A stretch of 64,000 bases of DNA from Lepidodermella squamata (GCA_047495785.1 JBLDXI010000021.1:806001-870000), one strand, 5' to 3'. Shown: positions 21,833 to 33,786, counted from the first letter of the stretch. Notes: generated from the letters alone by a model not told the origin. A program made the numbers and translations.

Positions 21833-23776
21833 TCAACGCTTTTTGTTTTTCTTCTTACCGATTTGATGACCGTAGAAATGGTTCATAAAAAAGCAAGCTT
21901 CCTCACTCATAGATCTGCTCAGTGGTATTTTGCTCATTGTTTGTTGAAAGTTTGAATATTCCTCGGTAAAACAATTTTTCAACTCACTCTGAACATCGGC
22001 ATCACCGCTAATCAATGGGATTACGGTTTTAACTAGGTGAGGCACAATGCTGTTTACGTCTTGTTGATCTTCTTTCAGCATTAACAAATTGCAAGTGACA
22101 AGAACCAATAGGGATCCGCTGAAAAATTCAGCAGCACATGAGTCTTCTTCGATGTCAAAGAGAGCTGCCAGATCGAGGGCGGCAATACAGAACGGTTGCC
22201 AGCATGCGAAAATATGGTTAACCCATGCAACAAATGGATTATCCGAGGCCTTTAAGCGGTGCAGACCAGCAAAAACGCGATCGAAGTCACAAGAGATTTT
22301 TCCGACTTTATCAAGTTGAATTATGGAGTAGCAGAGGGATATTGACGTTAAAAACGCTTCGCGAATAAATTCACTGACAGAACTGCAGTGTATCGTAGAT
22401 CCAAGCCAAGCTACGGTAATAGCTTTAAATAGGAAATTTTCTCCAACAGTTGAGCAATCGAATTCGAAATCATCTGTCAATGACTTGCAGAGATGAGCCT
22501 TTCGCTCGATCAAGGATTTTGATAAGATCGCTTCTCGCGACAGATTTGAGGGTCGAATCTCAATAGGCGCTGACGCAATGAATTTTCTTCCAACTCTTGA
22601 GAATTCAATGATGTTGACAATATCTTCGTTGTTATGGAATAGAATTCTGTACAGGTTTTGCCGAGCCGCTGATGAGACATCGTAGCAGCTCCGAAGGTCA
22701 GCGATTTCGAACAAAGATCGCAATAATACCCGTTGATGAACGATTGCATCGCCCGCAAATATGCGAAATAAACGGCACTCTCGAATCAATTCACCCATAA
22801 GGCCGAACTCTTCATCAACTGAGTCTTTGGGTAGACTATCAAAATAGAAACTGCGGAATGTCTCGACGACTTTTGAAAATGCAGGCCTGGAATTAGTCGG
22901 AATTCTTTGAAGTAGCTGAGCTAAAGCAGATTCCCATGGGTTGGAGTCGTACGCTGCGCGAAGCAGCACTCTGAAGACGGCCGAGACAGGGCCTTGAGAA
23001 AGACTAGAATCTTTAGCACCAGGAGAGCGTCTGAGCCTATATTGCATATCAGGAAAGTCGATGGCAGCTGCAAGTATGGGCAATAATTGAACCAATTTTT
23101 TGACAATGCCGTCAAGTTCCGTCTCTTTAACCGCACCCGTCTCCATGCAGCGCGAGACTAGAAATTTCACGAATCGCTGCTGAGAGAATACCTGACCAAT
23201 TAGAAATTTTTGACCAGTTGTCTCATCGACTTGCTCCCTGCAGTCGAAATAATCCAATACTACTACACCATGCGGCAGATCAAAGATGAAGAAGTCAGAA
23301 TCGTTCGTCATAACGTGACAATCTAGCTGATGAGCCAAACGAGCTAGCCACTGATCTGCACTCGACGTCGCAAAGTATGGAATTGATAACTGTCGAAGAG
23401 TTGCCACGAATACCTGCTCCGCCATAATTGGGGTCATCGACGAGCCCATCTTCAAATAGTCTCCAGAACCTGTCCATACTCGTTCCTTAGCTCTGGCAAG
23501 CTGAATTGCAGCGCGCGATTTGTCTGCATCTGAAGCATCTAGGACAACATGAGGCTTAATACCACAGCCTTCCAAATAGCCGAAGAATGACTTGACACAA
23601 GAGGAAAACTCATAATATTCCCCATTAAACTGCGTCTGAACCTTGAACGCGACATTGTAAATCCAGTGACACAAGTTCCAACCATCAATAACCAAGCTCT
23701 GATCGTATATTTTTTCTTCATCGAGAAGTTCCCTGGACCTTGAGTCAACAAAGTATGTAAGCCCTCTAATACCCAT
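21833..23776 (-). CDS. ASTE1: Asteroid homologue (XPG/FEN-like nuclease family)
   Basis: A single-exon frame of 647 aa starting MGIRGLTYFVD, the N-terminal nuclease motif of the XPG family. Residues 25-45 (VIDGWNLCHWIY) and the I-region (about residues 125-170, ending TNDSDFFIFDLP) follow the asteroid subfamily. In the I-region the two glutamates typical of FEN1 are replaced (SSADQW), leaving a single Asp, while the D-S-D pair remains. The C-terminal 400 residues are helical, with no other recognised domain, and end in a Lys-rich stretch. Human ASTE1 is reported as a flap nuclease limiting DNA end resection. Whether this copy is active depends on the altered acidic cluster. Confidence 0.85.
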   Translation of the reverse strand: MGIRGLTYFVDSRSRELLDEEKIYDQSLVIDGWNLCHWIYNVAFKVQTQFNGEYYEFSSCVKSFFGYLEGCGIKPHVVLDASDADKSRAAIQLARAKERVWTGSGDYLKMGSSMTPIMAEQVFVATLRQLSIPYFATSSADQWLARLAHQLDCHVMTNDSDFFIFDLPHGVVVLDYFDCREQVDETTGQKFLIGQVFSQQRFVKFLVSRCMETGAVKETELDGIVKKLVQLLPILAAAIDFPDMQYRLRRSPGAKDSSLSQGPVSAVFRVLLRAAYDSNPWESALAQLLQRIPTNSRPAFSKVVETFRSFYFDSLPKDSVDEEFGLMGELIRECRLFRIFAGDAIVHQRVLLRSLFEIADLRSCYDVSSAARQNLYRILFHNNEDIVNIIEFSRVGRKFIASAPIEIRPSNLSREAILSKSLIERKAHLCKSLTDDFEFDCSTVGENFLFKAITVAWLGSTIHCSSVSEFIREAFLTSISLCYSIIQLDKVGKISCDFDRVFAGLHRLKASDNPFVAWVNHIFACWQPFCIAALDLAALFDIEEDSCAAEFFSGSLLVLVTCNLLMLKEDQQDVNSIVPHLVKTVIPLISGDADVQSELKNCFTEEYSNFQQTMSKIPLSRSMSEEACFFMNHFYGHQIGKKKNKKR

Positions 23777-24111
23777 ACTGTAAAGATAAAGTATGAAGTA
23801 TGATCAGCCCGATGGTCGATTGCTTGCTGAAAAAATATATCACTGGGATTCGGTATATATTTGGCCAGTAGGTGAGAATTGTTGACAATTCAAGGCAGGG
23901 ACTGGGTGAGAGTTTTCAACTTCGGAAGAAAAAGACAGGGACCAAACAGATAGATCACGCAGAACTCGAGATCGGCGAACTCGAAGGGACCAGCCGATTT
24001 TTTGCATTAATAGCGCGCCAAAACAAAATGTCAAAGTCATAAAAGTTTAATCAGCAATACCTCTTAAAAACAATTATAAATAATTTTTGATAAATTTTAA
24101 TTAAGATTGTC

Positions 24112-24146
24112 TTACGCCGCTGCGCTGCGCTTGCAGCGTGGCGTAA
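24112..24146. repeat. GC-rich palindrome
   Basis: TTACGCC...GGCGTAA ends enclose a further GCTGC/GCAGC pairing, giving a 35-nt hairpin with a 2-nt bulge. It could be a terminator-like or mobile-element relic. Its function is unknown. Confidence 0.4.
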
Positions 24147-24591
24147 TGGGCAGGTCCCAATTTGGCAATTTGGATAACAGAGGAAAGTGAGGCGACCAAT
24201 CTCAAAGATCATAAGGGGGCGTATTAGATTGTGATCCCAGACCTTTTGTCTCAATTTCGACGAGATATCAGACGTTAGACAGGCTGTCGACTTCACCTGA
24301 TTCGCCTAGATGCCTTGAAAAAACAGCTTGAAATATCAGATCTTCCATTCACAAGAGTTAAGAGTTCGAGTAGAGAAGTGGTCAGATGTTCGTGGCATTG
24401 AGCAAGTCACCCAGCCCTAGCTAAACGATCAGAGCATGCTGTCAGCGTGGCGATGCGTTTTCAATTTGATTCACTGCATGACACCAACGAGTATCGGCGC
24501 GTTTGATCCGCCGTTTCCACTCAGTTTTACAAGCTCCCACAAGCTCTCATCGGAATTCTTCATTCAGTTTTATTGTGCTCAGTTGCGTATC

Positions 24592-24830
24592 TCAATCTGT
24601 CCGTAGAGGTATGATTTCACTGCGCAATGAAATGCTCAGGTAAGGATCGTTCAAAGTGGATAATGATGAATGATAAGCATCTACACTTCTGCGCTTATTG
24701 ATGATTCTGAACTCCGAATTTCTCTCGGTTCCATCACGCTTCCAACGAAAAATATGCCAACTCAAAATCAAAATTGGAAGCACAATTGCGCTCGATAGAT
24801 TAATCTCGAAGGAATTCAGCCGGTAAATTT
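24592..24830 (-). CDS. Possible orphan 3' exon (membrane anchor and tail)
   Basis: An acceptor CTTCTCAG precedes a 239-nt open segment. It encodes a hydrophobic stretch (about 20 residues, SSAIVLPILILSW), then HIFRWKRD and a Ser-rich hydrophilic tail. This is the usual form of a type I membrane protein C-terminus. No upstream exons could be identified with confidence between here and 28 kb, so it may be chance or part of a broken gene. Confidence 0.25.
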
Positions 24831-26097
24831 CTGAGAAGATCTAGAAGTTCAAGAGTAATCGAGAGGAATAAAAGTAACATAAACTAATTGGATTGAGGCC
24901 GATGGCCGATATCAATATTATTCCATTTGCGAAGAACTCTCAGGGTAGCTTCATCTCTCAGCATTATGCTTCTGCTCTCTTTAGATGCGTATTAAGGTTA
25001 GATCTCGGAATGCGTACCATTAGAGGAATTAGCTCTATCATATAACAGCGTTCTTCCGATAATAGTTTTTCGAATATAAAACTAAACAATTACTGATGAC
25101 GAGGTATTGAATAGATCTTAGCCATGTCGTAGAGAAGCTTTCTTCCGATATTACTTGCTCTTTATTAGATACGAAACTCACATTTTATTGATCACTGAAA
25201 TCACTGATCAGTTATTAATTTTAACTGAATGATAGCGCAGCGTGATTAACCTCATTGAGATTCTGGATTCTGGAATGACTCCGGAGATTCTCAAGGAGCA
25301 GCAATCCTGTAATAATAATAAAACGTGAGCTGACATGAGTTCAGCGAAACCTAAATTGTGTGCTCGAGGCATTAGGGTATGTTTTCTATAAATCAGATTA
25401 TCTTAACCTATAAGTCATGTGCTCGGAGTTCGGATGCTGAACAAAAATAAACAATATCAACAATGTTGAACATTGTTCTATAAAAACAACGGAAACCCTG
25501 CCTTTGACCTAGAAAAAAGTGTGGGTGTTGAGAGTGTCTCATCTGCGAATCATAACGCACAAGAGAAGCGGGAATTGTAGTCTGCAATCATATTTCAATG
25601 GCATTGCAGGCGTCGTGTGACAGCAATATAGAAAATAGAAAGTGGATGAAACGATGATCAGTGAAAATCAGAAGTCTTTCATACAGGACAATTGATCGAC
25701 TACTATCGAACGGTGTGAATAAGTGTTACAGTGATAAAACACACCTCAGTGAAGAGGCGTTCTGCTTTGATCATCGTAGGCTGATGATAATGTTGAATTG
25801 AAGGCGAAGGGGCATTGGAAATGTATCGTTTGTGAATCAGAAGCGCAATCAGAGTCATTTTAGCTATTTGCAATCTCATCTTAACTGCAACGACGCAGGC
25901 TTCAGTGATTTTCAGTGAAATACTCAGTTGACTAAATCATTGAAATACTTCTCACGATGTCGCGGCTTCGTTTGTCTTTGCTCATTTTGAAACGGAAATT
26001 GTCTCAACCGTTCTTTGCGTATCAGTTGTCAGTGTGATTATGGATTATGCACATCTCATTGATACCGATGGAGTGGTTCTGAGCCTACCGTCTCGCC

Positions 26098-26267
26098 AGT
26101 GGCGCAGTTAATACTCCACTGCTCCTCTTCTCACATTGGACCTGCGAGACGGAGCGAGCAGGGCGAGCAGAGTGGGGTAGGTCTCACGCGGCATTTGTTG
26201 TTCTACCTCCTTTTGAAACAGAACCCTCCCTCAATAAGTTCTTCTCGTGTGGCGCAGTTAATACTGC
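26098..26267 (+). repeat. Duplicated GTGGCGCAGTTAATACT block
   Basis: The same 17-nt string begins near 26099 and 26250, each followed by CTCTGC/CACTGC-rich DNA. It resembles a Pol III A box (TGGCNNAGTTGG-like), as in tRNA-derived SINEs, but no convincing B box follows either copy. Tentatively a decayed SINE-like repeat. Confidence 0.3.
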
Positions 26268-26783
26268 TCTGCCGCACGGCTTCCTTAGTTTTCAAACAGG
26301 ACTGTGCGACAACCGTGTAACGATGCTGCTCTCGTCGATGTTTTCGCCTCTCACTTACAAAATCTGTCGATGAGGGTAAAGCCAGCACGAGCAGTCTCCC
26401 CTCTAAATTAGGCGAGACCTAATTTGCATAATAATAATGCAGAATTTGAATATTCACAGAAAAAAATCTAATTAAAACAAGTATTCATAAAAATTAAAAA
26501 AATCTTCAAGAGATTAATAGTATTTGAAGTCTTGAGCTGCCGCAGGTGTTACGGACGGAGAAAAACTGAGGGGTCGGCTTCCGACTAACAGCAGTCCCCC
26601 TCCGGGGACCTGCCCATTCAGATAGAATTTTAACCGCATGAGATTTGGAGCCAGTCGAGTATGACGAGTGACCAACCCTGCGTTCCCAGCAAACCCATGA
26701 GCAAGCCCGGAAATCTGTGGCTCGCAGAAGCCGTTTCTTGACATTTATGACCTCAAAGAAGTCGGTTCACTTCCCCTCAGGCT

Positions 26784-26887
26784 TACCGTAAATTCCGAAA
26801 TACAAGCCCAGGCGGCGCTCTTTGTCGGCACTTTGATGTTCTTTGTAGTGCCGCCTGCTGGGCTTGTATTTGAATATTTACGGCATA
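26784..26887. mobile_element. MITE-like long hairpin
   Basis: Two arms of about 38 nt run inward from 26784 and 26887. Both contain CCGTAAAT, then AAATACAAGCCCA and GGCGGC, in opposite orientation. Only a few mismatches and a 3-nt indel separate them, around a loop of about 30 nt. With no coding capacity, this has the form of a foldback or miniature inverted-repeat transposable element. The target duplication is unclear. Confidence 0.6.
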
Positions 26888-27956
26888 CAACAGTGACGAT
26901 TTAGCCTAATTCAGCATTTCTCGCACGAATTGCCAGCAGAATAGCCAGCCTGATTTCATGAAAGTTTCCAATACATTCAGTGAAGGAAAATCTCTTGGTA
27001 TTAGATTCGTCCAGATTCGACGCATGGCTGAGCCGCAGAGCTGAAAATTATACGTTGCGAAATGAACTTGATGTCGTTGATTATAGGCCTGTTTTGGCAC
27101 AACTCTTGTGGCTAGTGGCTAGTCAGAGAATGCATTCATTTAAGCTCAGTGACTAGCTTTCGTTCGACCGCTCCTTATCATTATCGATCATTAAATAAGC
27201 AAAAATTAGGGGCTTGAAACATACCAAATAGGGAAGAAAAGGGTATAATATTTTAAATACTTCGCCCCCTCAAACTGTTTTGCAACTGCGAGAAAAATGA
27301 TCTCCTCTCAAAACGCTAGCGACCGATATGAAGCTTCTCTCTTTAATCCATTCGGTAGAATGCCGTTTGAAAATGTGCTTATATTGCTCTATCCGCCACG
27401 GTTTCTCATGATTAAATTCTATAGAACCGCTTGACCACTTGTCATGCTCTTTGTGAAGATTGCACATGTCGAACTCGAGCACATGGTTTATTGTTTATTA
27501 GGATGCAATGTTCTGATAGGTATATATTGAGTCCTATTCACTTGTCTGTTATATGGGTGGAAACTGTCAACTTTTACAAAAGATGTACCTTCATTGTTGG
27601 AAATTAATGAATGTTATGTATTATGCCCGCCATTTGCAGTCAACCCCTCTTCTCTTCCAGCCTGGGAGATCTCTATAATCAGATGCCAAGTAAATTATCT
27701 GATGTTTTGAGCATTGTCTTGATTAACGACCAATTCTAATGTAGTGTTGTGCCTTCATGCCTTCACGCCAACACGCGCTTCCAGCAAAAACCTGTGTGAC
27801 TGCCCTCAAATCACGATGTTTTCTATTTTGTCTGAATGCCGGCACGCGAAGTGAATCCGATGAGCAACACGCGATCGTCATCAGTTGTCTCAGGATCAGG
27901 AGTGGTCACTTGAATGAATAACAACTGTTGGCGCCATTACCGTCTCGACAAAACGC

Positions 27957-27966
27957 TGATAAATAG
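27957..27966 (+). promoter_or_regulatory. TATA-like core promoter
   Basis: TGATAAATAG lies 55 nt upstream of the ATG at 28021. A TATA-like element here would place initiation about 25-35 nt upstream of the ATG, giving a short leader. Inference from position and sequence. Confidence 0.35.
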
Positions 27967-28020
27967 GGGGAAACGAGTGTGCTGAACTACATTCATCTCA
28001 TATTGTAGTTTGTAGAAGAA

Positions 28021-30781
28021 ATGGTTTCAATGAATTTGGTTGTCCTGTTTTTGGTCGCATTCGTAGTCAACGAAGCTGCCAGCCAAAACGCTACTGAACC
28101 TGATCCGAATGTTTTCTGCTTCGGATGCGCATCGCGTCGCAACCACAAGGATCTGTATGCGAACCCGAATGATTGCCACACGTACTATCAGTGCTTCTAC
28201 AACGGCGATGGCACAGCAACCGGTATCTTGCGCGCCTGCCAAAGCGGCACCTTCTTCCACGAGGACGTTCTCCAGTGCCTGCCCGAGGGCAGCGAGGCCT
28301 GTCAAGATCGTTGCCTTGACGTCAATGTTTCCAACGCTGGATGCTACGCCGCCAACAACAGCTGTTCGACGTTCTACGTCTGCGATAACTCGCTCAGCCT
28401 GCAGCTCTGCTGCCCGCCCCAAACCCGCTTCAACGCCTCGTCCTGCCAATGCGATGCCGATGATACCTGCGTTGATTCGTGTCAAATCGTCGGGCCGGTT
28501 TCGACCACGGTCGCCTCGCCCATCAATATCAATGGCACCCTCTGCACGGACTCGTTCGGTCAGCTGTTGTCGCCCGCCGCCAACAAGTCGCATTACTACC
28601 TAAGCTACGACAACGAGACCGGCGCATCTTTCGAGCAGAAATGCCCGTCTAATCTTGTCTTCTCCGTCGAATCATGCCGCTGCGAGTACTCCGAAGCCGC
28701 CTCGCCTGATGTTCCAATCCCAGGATCGTGGCGTCAGTGCCAAGTCTACCTGCCATTCGACGTAGATATCACCGATCAGTCGGCCAATAGCTACGCTACT
28801 TTTGCCTATGGCGATTATAGCATCGAAAAGAACATCGTCAGCAAAGGCAGCGGCGCGTTGAAGGTTGAAAACGGCTGGATCGAAATTCCTGGCATGAAGA
28901 GTTTCGCACCGAACAACGCCGCTTCGTATTGCTTCTATTACAGGTTTGAATTTTTTCCTCCCAAAACCAGTGAAAAATATCGCCCATATAGATTTTAAAA
29001 CTGATTAGCTTGAAAATTAGTTTGAATAGCCATATTTCGCAAGGTCAACATGAAAATAATTTTTTTGATGATCTTTTCAAGCGATCTGGCACTAGATATC
29101 ACGAAATTTCTTGAAATATTTTTTATTTTACTCCAAAAATTTAAATTGACATCGATCCACCTAAAATCCCAACAGGTTATTTTCAAATAAAGGTTTATTG
29201 TCAAATTCCCAAGGGTTTTATCTTCCTTTTCTGCTAACCCCTAGCGTGAAATCGGAAAATTTGCAGCCTATAAAAAATCAGTTACAATATTTCTTTCCTA
29301 TAGGTGCGCCAATGACTCAAACTGCAATCAGGGTGGTATTATTGGCAACCGAAAAGATGGAGCCAGCGATGAGTTCTCATTTGTCACGGACCAGTCTGCT
29401 AACGGCTCGACAGTCGCCAGTATTTCACTGTCCACCAGCCAGGGAATCTACTCCAGCGTCATCAATGCGTCCCAGAGCGCCAGCTACCAGAATTACACTC
29501 AAATCTGCGTCGTTTACAACGGCTCGACTGTCACCATTTACAACAACAACGTAAAAACGCAAATTTCATTATAAAAATGCCTTTAAATGTATTTTACTTC
29601 GAATTAATAGGAAGTCGTTGCTCAGCAAGCTGTCTCTGGCAAGGTTACTCCTGGCCATTGCCCGTACGCCATTGGTCACGATCAAGTTTTCGGCTACTTC
29701 AACGGCTACATCGATGAGGTTCTGATCTGCGACCGCGCTTTGACCCGTTCCGAGGTCATGGCTCACTGGTCAGGCCGCGTTTCGCTTCAAATCGCCGGTC
29801 TCGTTCCTGCTGACATCGTCATTCCAACCTACGACGCCACCCCGGCCCAACCCAGCCCGAATGGCGCCTGCGGCCACAACAAGTACTGGAACGCCGGTGA
29901 AAATTTGGCACCGGAACTTGCGGTCATTGGCGGCAAAGAAGCGAAGGAGGACGAGTTCCCATGGCTTGTCACCCTGATCTCATCTGGTTACCAGCAAATC
30001 TGTTCGGGCTCTCTGTTGAACAACAAGTACGTCCTCGCCGAGGGCTGGTGCTGCAACAACTGGCTCAATGCCTCAATTGACGTCACGACTATCAACGCTT
30101 ACTTTGGCATCACTGAAACCGGCTGGTCTGACGAGCTGGGCGGAATCAACGCTACCATCCCGCCTCCGAAATCATTCAAGTACCGCACATCGGTCGCTAA
30201 ATTGACGCTCCACCCGAATTTCATGTGGAATAGTTCAGCCACCAACTTCGACTTCTGTATGGTAGAGCTTCAAACTAACGTGAGTCTCGACTCGTGGGCC
30301 ATTCAACCGGTTTGCTTGCCGAGCTCGTGTAATAACACTTGCCAAGCTGGCGAATATCAGACCTTCTCTGGCGTCGGTGTTCGAGCTGCATGTAAGCGTC
30401 GATTCAGTTTATTTGCTACTCATGTTGATTTATTCTTTTTCAGACACCCACGATAGCAATTATTGGAACTTTTTGCCGAAGACTGTCATGTACCAGAACA
30501 TCCCGATTGTCACCGACGACGAGTGCGTTGAAGGCCTGAAAACAGTCGGCTGGACTACTGACCTAACCAACAACTTCTGTGTCGGCTACGTCCACAGTGG
30601 TGTCGGTGTTTCCCCGGCTAGCGGCGACGATGGTACCGGTTTCCTGTGCTACAAGAACGGCTACTTCCAACTCGACGGCATCATGTCAGTGTGGATGTAC
30701 AACGCGAATCGTGTTCCGATCGTCATCGGCAAAGTCTGCGCTGTTCTTGATTGGATTAGCTCTTTCATTGGATCAAACTAA
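28021..30781 (+). CDS. Secreted CBM14-LamG-serine protease homologue (inactive)
   Basis: Four exons, 28021-28943, 29304-29550, 29611-30391, 30444-30781; phases agree, 762 aa. The signal peptide is about residues 1-21. Three Cys-rich peritrophin-type chitin-binding (CBM14) repeats lie near 32-95, 96-155 and 160-230. A LamG/concanavalin-like domain follows (about 245-440), with DEFSFVTD and G-Y-F-N-G-Y-I-D-E-V signatures. A trypsin-like domain starts at VIGGKEAKEDEFPW (about 495). The catalytic His is replaced (LAEGWC for TAAHC, about 536). The Asp region remains (FDFCMVEL). The Ser motif GDSGG is GDDGTG (about 711-716). It should therefore bind chitin but not cleave. Likely roles are cuticle, gut lining or immune regulation, as for other serine protease homologues. 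CBM14-LamG also recalls shell-matrix proteins such as Pif. Confidence 0.85.
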
Positions 30782-31810
30782 TCATTGAAATGCCTCAAAA
30801 ACTTTTCCCAGTTAAAGGAGAATGATAGCGCTTTATAACTTTATTTCAAACTTCATATGACTATGATATTATATATAATCAAACAGTTGCTTTATACAAA
30901 TTCCAACACGAAATACAAATGGCAAATTGAAACATCGTCTTTCGAAAACAATAAAAGTTTTGACGTTGCTTACTCCTTCAATTATTCTCTACAAGCTATT
31001 GCGTATCATTTCCCTGCAAGTCGCTGAACATGCAAAAATTCCGCTTCGAAAATCGCGAAAATTTTTGAATACGCGTCATTTTGGCAAACTTTGGCAAATC
31101 TCCTGGGCGAACGGACCATCACAGGCGGGTAATTGGGGTAGTTGTCATATTAGCTGATAGCCCGTTCGATTCTCTACAAGCTATGGCGATTTCGACCGGT
31201 TTGATTACATTTGAATGGAGTGGTCATTTTTTGATCGGAAAATCGAAAAAATTTACACAGAAGTCAATGAGATTATTCCCGAAACTGGTATTTTTTATTT
31301 TTCCGATTGATGAAGTGAAGTCACCTTAATTTTAAATAAAAAAAATGGAAATTTCACATCCCGGTGACCAATTTTAAAATTACCAGTTTCAATACGGTTT
31401 GCGATAGCTGTCTGTTTGTTTCAAATTCTTGTAGCCAGATAGGTAATATTGCTCAAAAGGGCGATCAACAATTCATAAAATTGAAATTTTGGTGCACTGT
31501 CAAAGTCGAAAATCCGAAATCGCCCTTCTCGCCGTGAAAGGGTTTATCAGATGACCTTTAACTGGCAGTGTTGTTTGCTGGAAGTGGGGCTATTTACGCG
31601 ATTAACCTGGTTTTCAAAGAATTTAGACCCGCTTTTTATTTTAGAATCACATATATTAACGAGCCGTAATAAAAACGGGAATATAGCAATATAGCAATAA
31701 ATCATTTTATTGGTTCTTTTTTCAACAAAAACGCTCATCAAATTATTAGTCAAGAAGAAATCAATACCAAAAAAATCTATTTTGATGTTGAGTACCTATG
31801 CGTATATATT
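30782..31810. other. Intergenic region between convergent genes
   Basis: About 1 kb of AT-rich DNA between the 3' ends of the chitin-binding protein gene and acid phosphatase 1. A short direct repeat, TTCTCTACAAGCTAT, occurs near 30981 and 31172. No gene was seen. Confidence 0.6.
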
Positions 31811-33239
31811 TTACCCATAAATTACGATTAATAACCAAAATATTGTTGTGAAAGCATTAAAAGAACAGCTAGTGAAACTGCCGTTTGTCACCGTTGTGGT
31901 GCTATCAGGTGACAAAGTCGTCGGGATAATAGGCGGCGCCGGATAGCAAGCTTTCTTTTTGTCTGCCAGGGCCAAACCTTGCAGGGCTTTGACGTAGTCC
32001 TCGAGCCAACAAGGCTCGCTGCAATTCCGGATGGATAGTTGAACAGGATCTCCAGTTGTATCATTCCGATAAAACGCTTTGACAAAATATCGATTGACCG
32101 CCTTGTCCTCATGCAATTCAGTAAGAACAGCTGAGTTGAATGAAGGCGTTTTTCTATTGAAATCGCCATAGGCTGCCAATAGGGTGGCCACCGTTGTATC
32201 GTGAGCCGAATAAATCCAATGTTTCTGAGGAATCGAACCCTTAGCCCTGAAATATTGATACATTTTCATTAAGGCAATTCTCCCAAAAACGGAACCAACT
32301 TGTCAGTAAAAACTTGCTGCAAATTACGAACCAGGTCACCACCCGCCCATCGTATCATTTCATCGTTGGCCACAAGGACGTTAATCCAAATATCTTGCCA
32401 TGATTCGATTTTGTCCAGCACAGTGGAATTTATCCATGCCGGTAACGGGAGACCCAGCATATTTTCGACGTGAATCGCATCGCCCATCACGCCCAATATC
32501 TGTTTGATATTTCCTGGAACCGTTATCCCAGCATTTTCGGCGATGTAGTCGAGCAACGCTTGATTCTGTGTTTGAATTTTTTGAATGGCAGGCGCGTTCT
32601 CCCACAGGTCGTCTTGAAGCTTGTTGTAGGGTGGGCATTTAATATCGCTTATCAGGAGATAATCTTCGGTCTTCGGAATTGTGTGAATTGGTATCGGTTG
32701 CCAAGATTCACCTAGGGCAGTTTTCATCCATTTCTGTAATCCAGTTGGCGGGTAGGCGCCGGCAAGGTGAGCTTCAGCACTCTGCAGAGTTCTTCAAATA
32801 AATTCTATTATTAAATATGTTTCTGGTTCTAGCCCATCTGGCCCGGGCACGTGGCTTACCGATCATGGTCAGTGCTTCGCACTTTAACATCATTCGGGCT
32901 GTATGAGTACTTGGAAGAGTTGAGAAAATTTTCGTAGCAGCCGCGAAACCATTCACCGAATTTGAACTGGTTTTCCATTCCGGCTTGCGTGAGCTGGCTA
33001 AAACCACCCCAAGGTGCCCAGTAGTCAGCTTGGTACGGATCCGTCGGATACGTAGCGTAGGGTGTCCGATCGCCATGGCGAATAAGAACCAAGGTGAATC
33101 GCAAAGTGTCGCCTGCGACGTCACCGCAATGATCAGGAAAGGATTCAGTAGCAGCAGTAAGGCTGGCAAAAATTAAGCTTGCGGCAGTAAAATAATTAAT
33201 CCTGAACGACTGGAACGCTGGCGGATAAACTCGAGCCAT
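31811..33239 (-). CDS. Histidine acid phosphatase 1
   Basis: Three exons, 32860-33239, 32300-32791, 31811-32246, in consistent phase; 435 aa from the Met at 33239 (an in-frame Met at 33350 would add 37 residues). A signal-like hydrophobic stretch is followed by the catalytic RHGDRTP motif (about residue 54), whose His forms the phosphohistidine. SAHDTT near residue 310 supplies the acid-base HD pair. The last 20 residues are hydrophobic with no basic tail, so a GPI signal or a C-terminal anchor is likely. It belongs to the lysosomal/prostatic acid phosphatase family. Its closest relative in the window is the copy at 44520-45923, with the same intron positions, so the two arose by duplication. 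Neighbouring genes do not suggest a substrate. Confidence 0.88.
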
Positions 33240-33786
33240 CGCTTTGCCGTACACTATATCGCAAGATAAAACATAAAATAACGAACACCGCAAGTTAATT
33301 TGAAAATAAAAATGACTATTTGATCTTTGCCTTAATGCGATTTTTCCCAATATTGTTGTGATAATCGCACGTGAAATAGATTAGAAGCGCGTGCATTTAT
33401 CTTCCATATATAAAAGTTAAAAATGAATGAATGATCCTCGGCTTTGAAAAAAAAAATCGGCACGTGCCGTTAGAGGGTAGAAATATAGTTACTAAAGCTT
33501 CAAGGAGAGGTCAAACGCGTTAAGGATGAACTGAATCGGAATAAGTGCGCATTCCTATGCAACCTTGCAATTTGAATCATTTGTTTATCGCGTACAACGC
33601 GCAGTTTTTTCATGGTTGCAGATATTTTTGCAATCATGTATTTTGATTGTTTAACGCCAGCAATGCTTATTTTCATTTCAATCATTTGCGTGTGAGGAGG
33701 AGCTCAGGGAACAACAGCTGATATAGCCCGTTGTTTTCGCCCGCCCAGCTTCAAGAAAACAAAGCGTCAAGTGCAATCATTTCTCG
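33240..33786. other. Intergenic, no gene seen
   Basis: About 0.55 kb between the acid phosphatase start and the 3' end of the small spliced gene. Both lie on the minus strand, so it holds the phosphatase promoter. A perfect 12-nt palindrome, CGGCACGTGCCG (E-box core CACGTG), lies at about 33459-33470. Confidence 0.5.

Larger units (their letters stand above)
23777..28020. other. Gene-poor region with small repeats
   Basis: About 4.2 kb. It contains a palindrome near 24112-24146, a possible orphan exon at 24592-24830, a repeated GTGGCGCAGTTAATACT block near 26.1-26.3 kb and a MITE-like hairpin at 26784-26887. No complete gene could be built on either strand. The right end holds the promoter of the chitin-binding protein gene. 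Confidence 0.55.

Noticed and set aside
26514-26744. Structured RNA gene suspected from GTCGG-CTT-CCGAC and CCCCTCCGGGG palindromes
   Set aside because: Small local palindromes only; no match to a known snRNA, tRNA, 5S or spliced-leader layout.
28027-28593. 188-codon minus-strand frame opposite the chitin-binding protein
   Set aside because: It is the shadow of the strongly biased codons of the real gene; Arg/Gly/Ala-rich with no domain.
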